Shown here: positions 4,805-5,574 of the stretch, in pieces
Position numbering within the stretch: the stretch's first letter is position 1
Layout: each line of letters starts with the position of its first letter
DNA from: Myxococcales bacterium
Lineage (GTDB): Bacteria; Myxococcota_A; Polyangia; Fen-1088
Length of the DNA: 5,574 bases
Direction of reading: 5' to 3'
NCBI GenBank assembly: GCA_003170035.1
Contig: PMZX01000366.1
Coordinates: forward strand, 7,813 to 13,386
Notes under the pieces: model-generated
Database searches by the model: none
What the model was told of the DNA's origin: nothing
Seen by the model: the letters and a program-made list of their open reading frames with translations, nothing else
Translations under genes and position numbers: made by a program

Positions 4805-5574
4805 ATGCGCGTGGACGATCTGGATCATAAGGAGTTACTGGAGCTGGACCCCGAGGGCGGGGTGATCAGGTTTGCTGGTCAGCGTGCGCTCTTGCTCGAT
4901 GCGGTGGCGATGGGGCTCTTGCGCAAGTACCTGGTCGAGAACTTCGGGCTGACGGCTGCCCGCACTGTGCTCACCCAGTTCGGCTTCGCCCACGGTTGGC
5001 GCATGGCCGAGGCAATGCAAGCCGAGTTCAAATGGGCCAGCGACGAAGACTGGCGCCGCGCAGGCACCCGCATCCACGCCCTGCAAGGCCTCTTCCGCGT
5101 CGAGCCGGGAAACACGGAGGCTCTCTCCGCTGACGGTGTGATGCTCGTCGCCTCCTACGAGGCAGAGCAACACCTCCTGCATTTCGGCCGCGCCGATGCG
5201 CCCATGTGCTGGACCATCTGCGGGCTGACCAGCGGCTATCTCAGCCGAACCGCTGGCAAGGAGATCTACGTCCTCGAAGATAGCTGCATGGGCAAGGGCG
5301 ATGCCGCCTGCCACCTTTTCGGACGTACGCGCGAGGAGTGGGGTGGCGAACGCGCCGAGGAGCTGCGCTTCTTCAAGCCGAGCCGCCTCAAGGAGTGCCT
5401 CGATGTCTCGCTCGATCGGGTCACCGAGACTTTGAAGGTGGCCGAACGCAAGCTCAGCGAGCACCGCCGGGCGCTGGTCCGTGTGGCTCGCGACATCGAG
5501 GAGCCGCTGGGGGTCGTCGCCAAGAGCCCCAGCATGCGGCAGCTGGTGGACCTGGCGCGCCGGGTGGCCAAGGT
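4805..5574 (+). CDS. Sigma-54-dependent transcriptional activator, XylR/DmpR type, N-terminal part (3' end outside window)
   Basis: The frame runs from ATG 4805 to the window edge without a stop, giving 256 complete codons. Residues about 20-105 resemble the XylR_N sensor domain. Residues about 112-180 are the V4R domain: SYEAEQHLLHFG at 117-128, APMCWTICGLTSGYLSRTAGKE, then LEDSCMGKGDAACHLFGRTREEW. Cys135, Glu158, Cys161 and Cys169 have the 23-3-8 spacing of the zinc-binding set I recall for the phenol sensor MopR, so a zinc-stabilised ligand pocket is expected. A charged coiled-coil-like linker (about 203-233) leads to VAKSPSMRQLVDLARRVAK at 238-256, the classic beginning of an AAA+ sigma-54-interacting domain; Walker A lies just past the edge. 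The family switches on sigma-54 promoters when a small molecule, often aromatic, binds the sensor; the ligand here is unknown. The gene is divergent from the stress gene, 228 bp start to start. The call is firm at family level. Confidence 0.94.
   Translation, partial: MRVDDLDHKELLELDPEGGVIRFAGQRALLLDAVAMGLLRKYLVENFGLTAARTVLTQFGFAHGWRMAEAMQAEFKWASDEDWRRAGTRIHALQGLFRVEPGNTEALSADGVMLVASYEAEQHLLHFGRADAPMCWTICGLTSGYLSRTAGKEIYVLEDSCMGKGDAACHLFGRTREEWGGERAEELRFFKPSRLKECLDVSLDRVTETLKVAERKLSEHRRALVRVARDIEEPLGVVAKSPSMRQLVDLARRVAK

Noticed and set aside
4835..5571. Minus-strand open frames of 209 and 101 codons under the activator gene
   Set aside because: The plus strand here encodes clear XylR_N and V4R sequence continuing into an AAA+ start, so the antisense frames are shadows.

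Overview
The window is GC-rich with bacterial coding style: tight genes, purine-rich ribosome binding sites and ATG starts. It holds parts or all of six protein genes and no RNA gene, insertion sequence or CRISPR array that I can see. A membrane-anchored eukaryote-like Ser/Thr kinase, a GHMP-kinase-fold protein resembling phosphomevalonate kinase, and a XylR/DmpR-type sigma-54 activator together suggest a Myxococcota (former Deltaproteobacteria) or similar environmental proteobacterial genome. This is an inference from gene content, and the species cannot be named.

Layout from left to right: (1) bases 1-570, plus strand, the C-terminal end of a magnesium-translocating P-type ATPase (MgtA type). 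(2) 588-1685, minus strand, a divergent GHMP-kinase-like protein that meets mgtA tail to tail with only 17 bp between stops. (3) 1686-1836, a 151-bp gap with a GC-rich hairpin. (4) 1837-3432, minus, a Ser/Thr protein kinase with one transmembrane segment. (5) 3486-3980, minus, a small protein of the 'translational machinery protein' (eRF1/Pelota-like) type. (6) 4064-4576, minus, a DUF1269/general-stress-type glycine-rich membrane protein. (7) 4577-4804, a divergent regulatory region with a sigma-54-like promoter match and repeated CCTAC/GTAGG half-sites. (8) 4805 to the window end, plus, the N-terminal 256 residues of a sigma-54-dependent activator with an XylR_N plus V4R sensor.

The four minus-strand genes run in one direction (stress protein, translation-linked protein, kinase, GHMP-like protein) with gaps of 83, 53 and 151 bp, so they could be one transcription unit or a short stress regulon. 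The divergently placed sigma-54 activator is a natural candidate to control them, and a plausible -24/-12 element faces the stress gene. The two most unusual points are the GHMP-like protein, whose three nucleotide/substrate motifs are all eroded as in a pseudoenzyme, and its position downstream of a kinase with all its catalytic residues.

Three minus-strand genes have better starts than their longest open frames: 3432, 3980 and 4576, each supported by a Shine-Dalgarno sequence.
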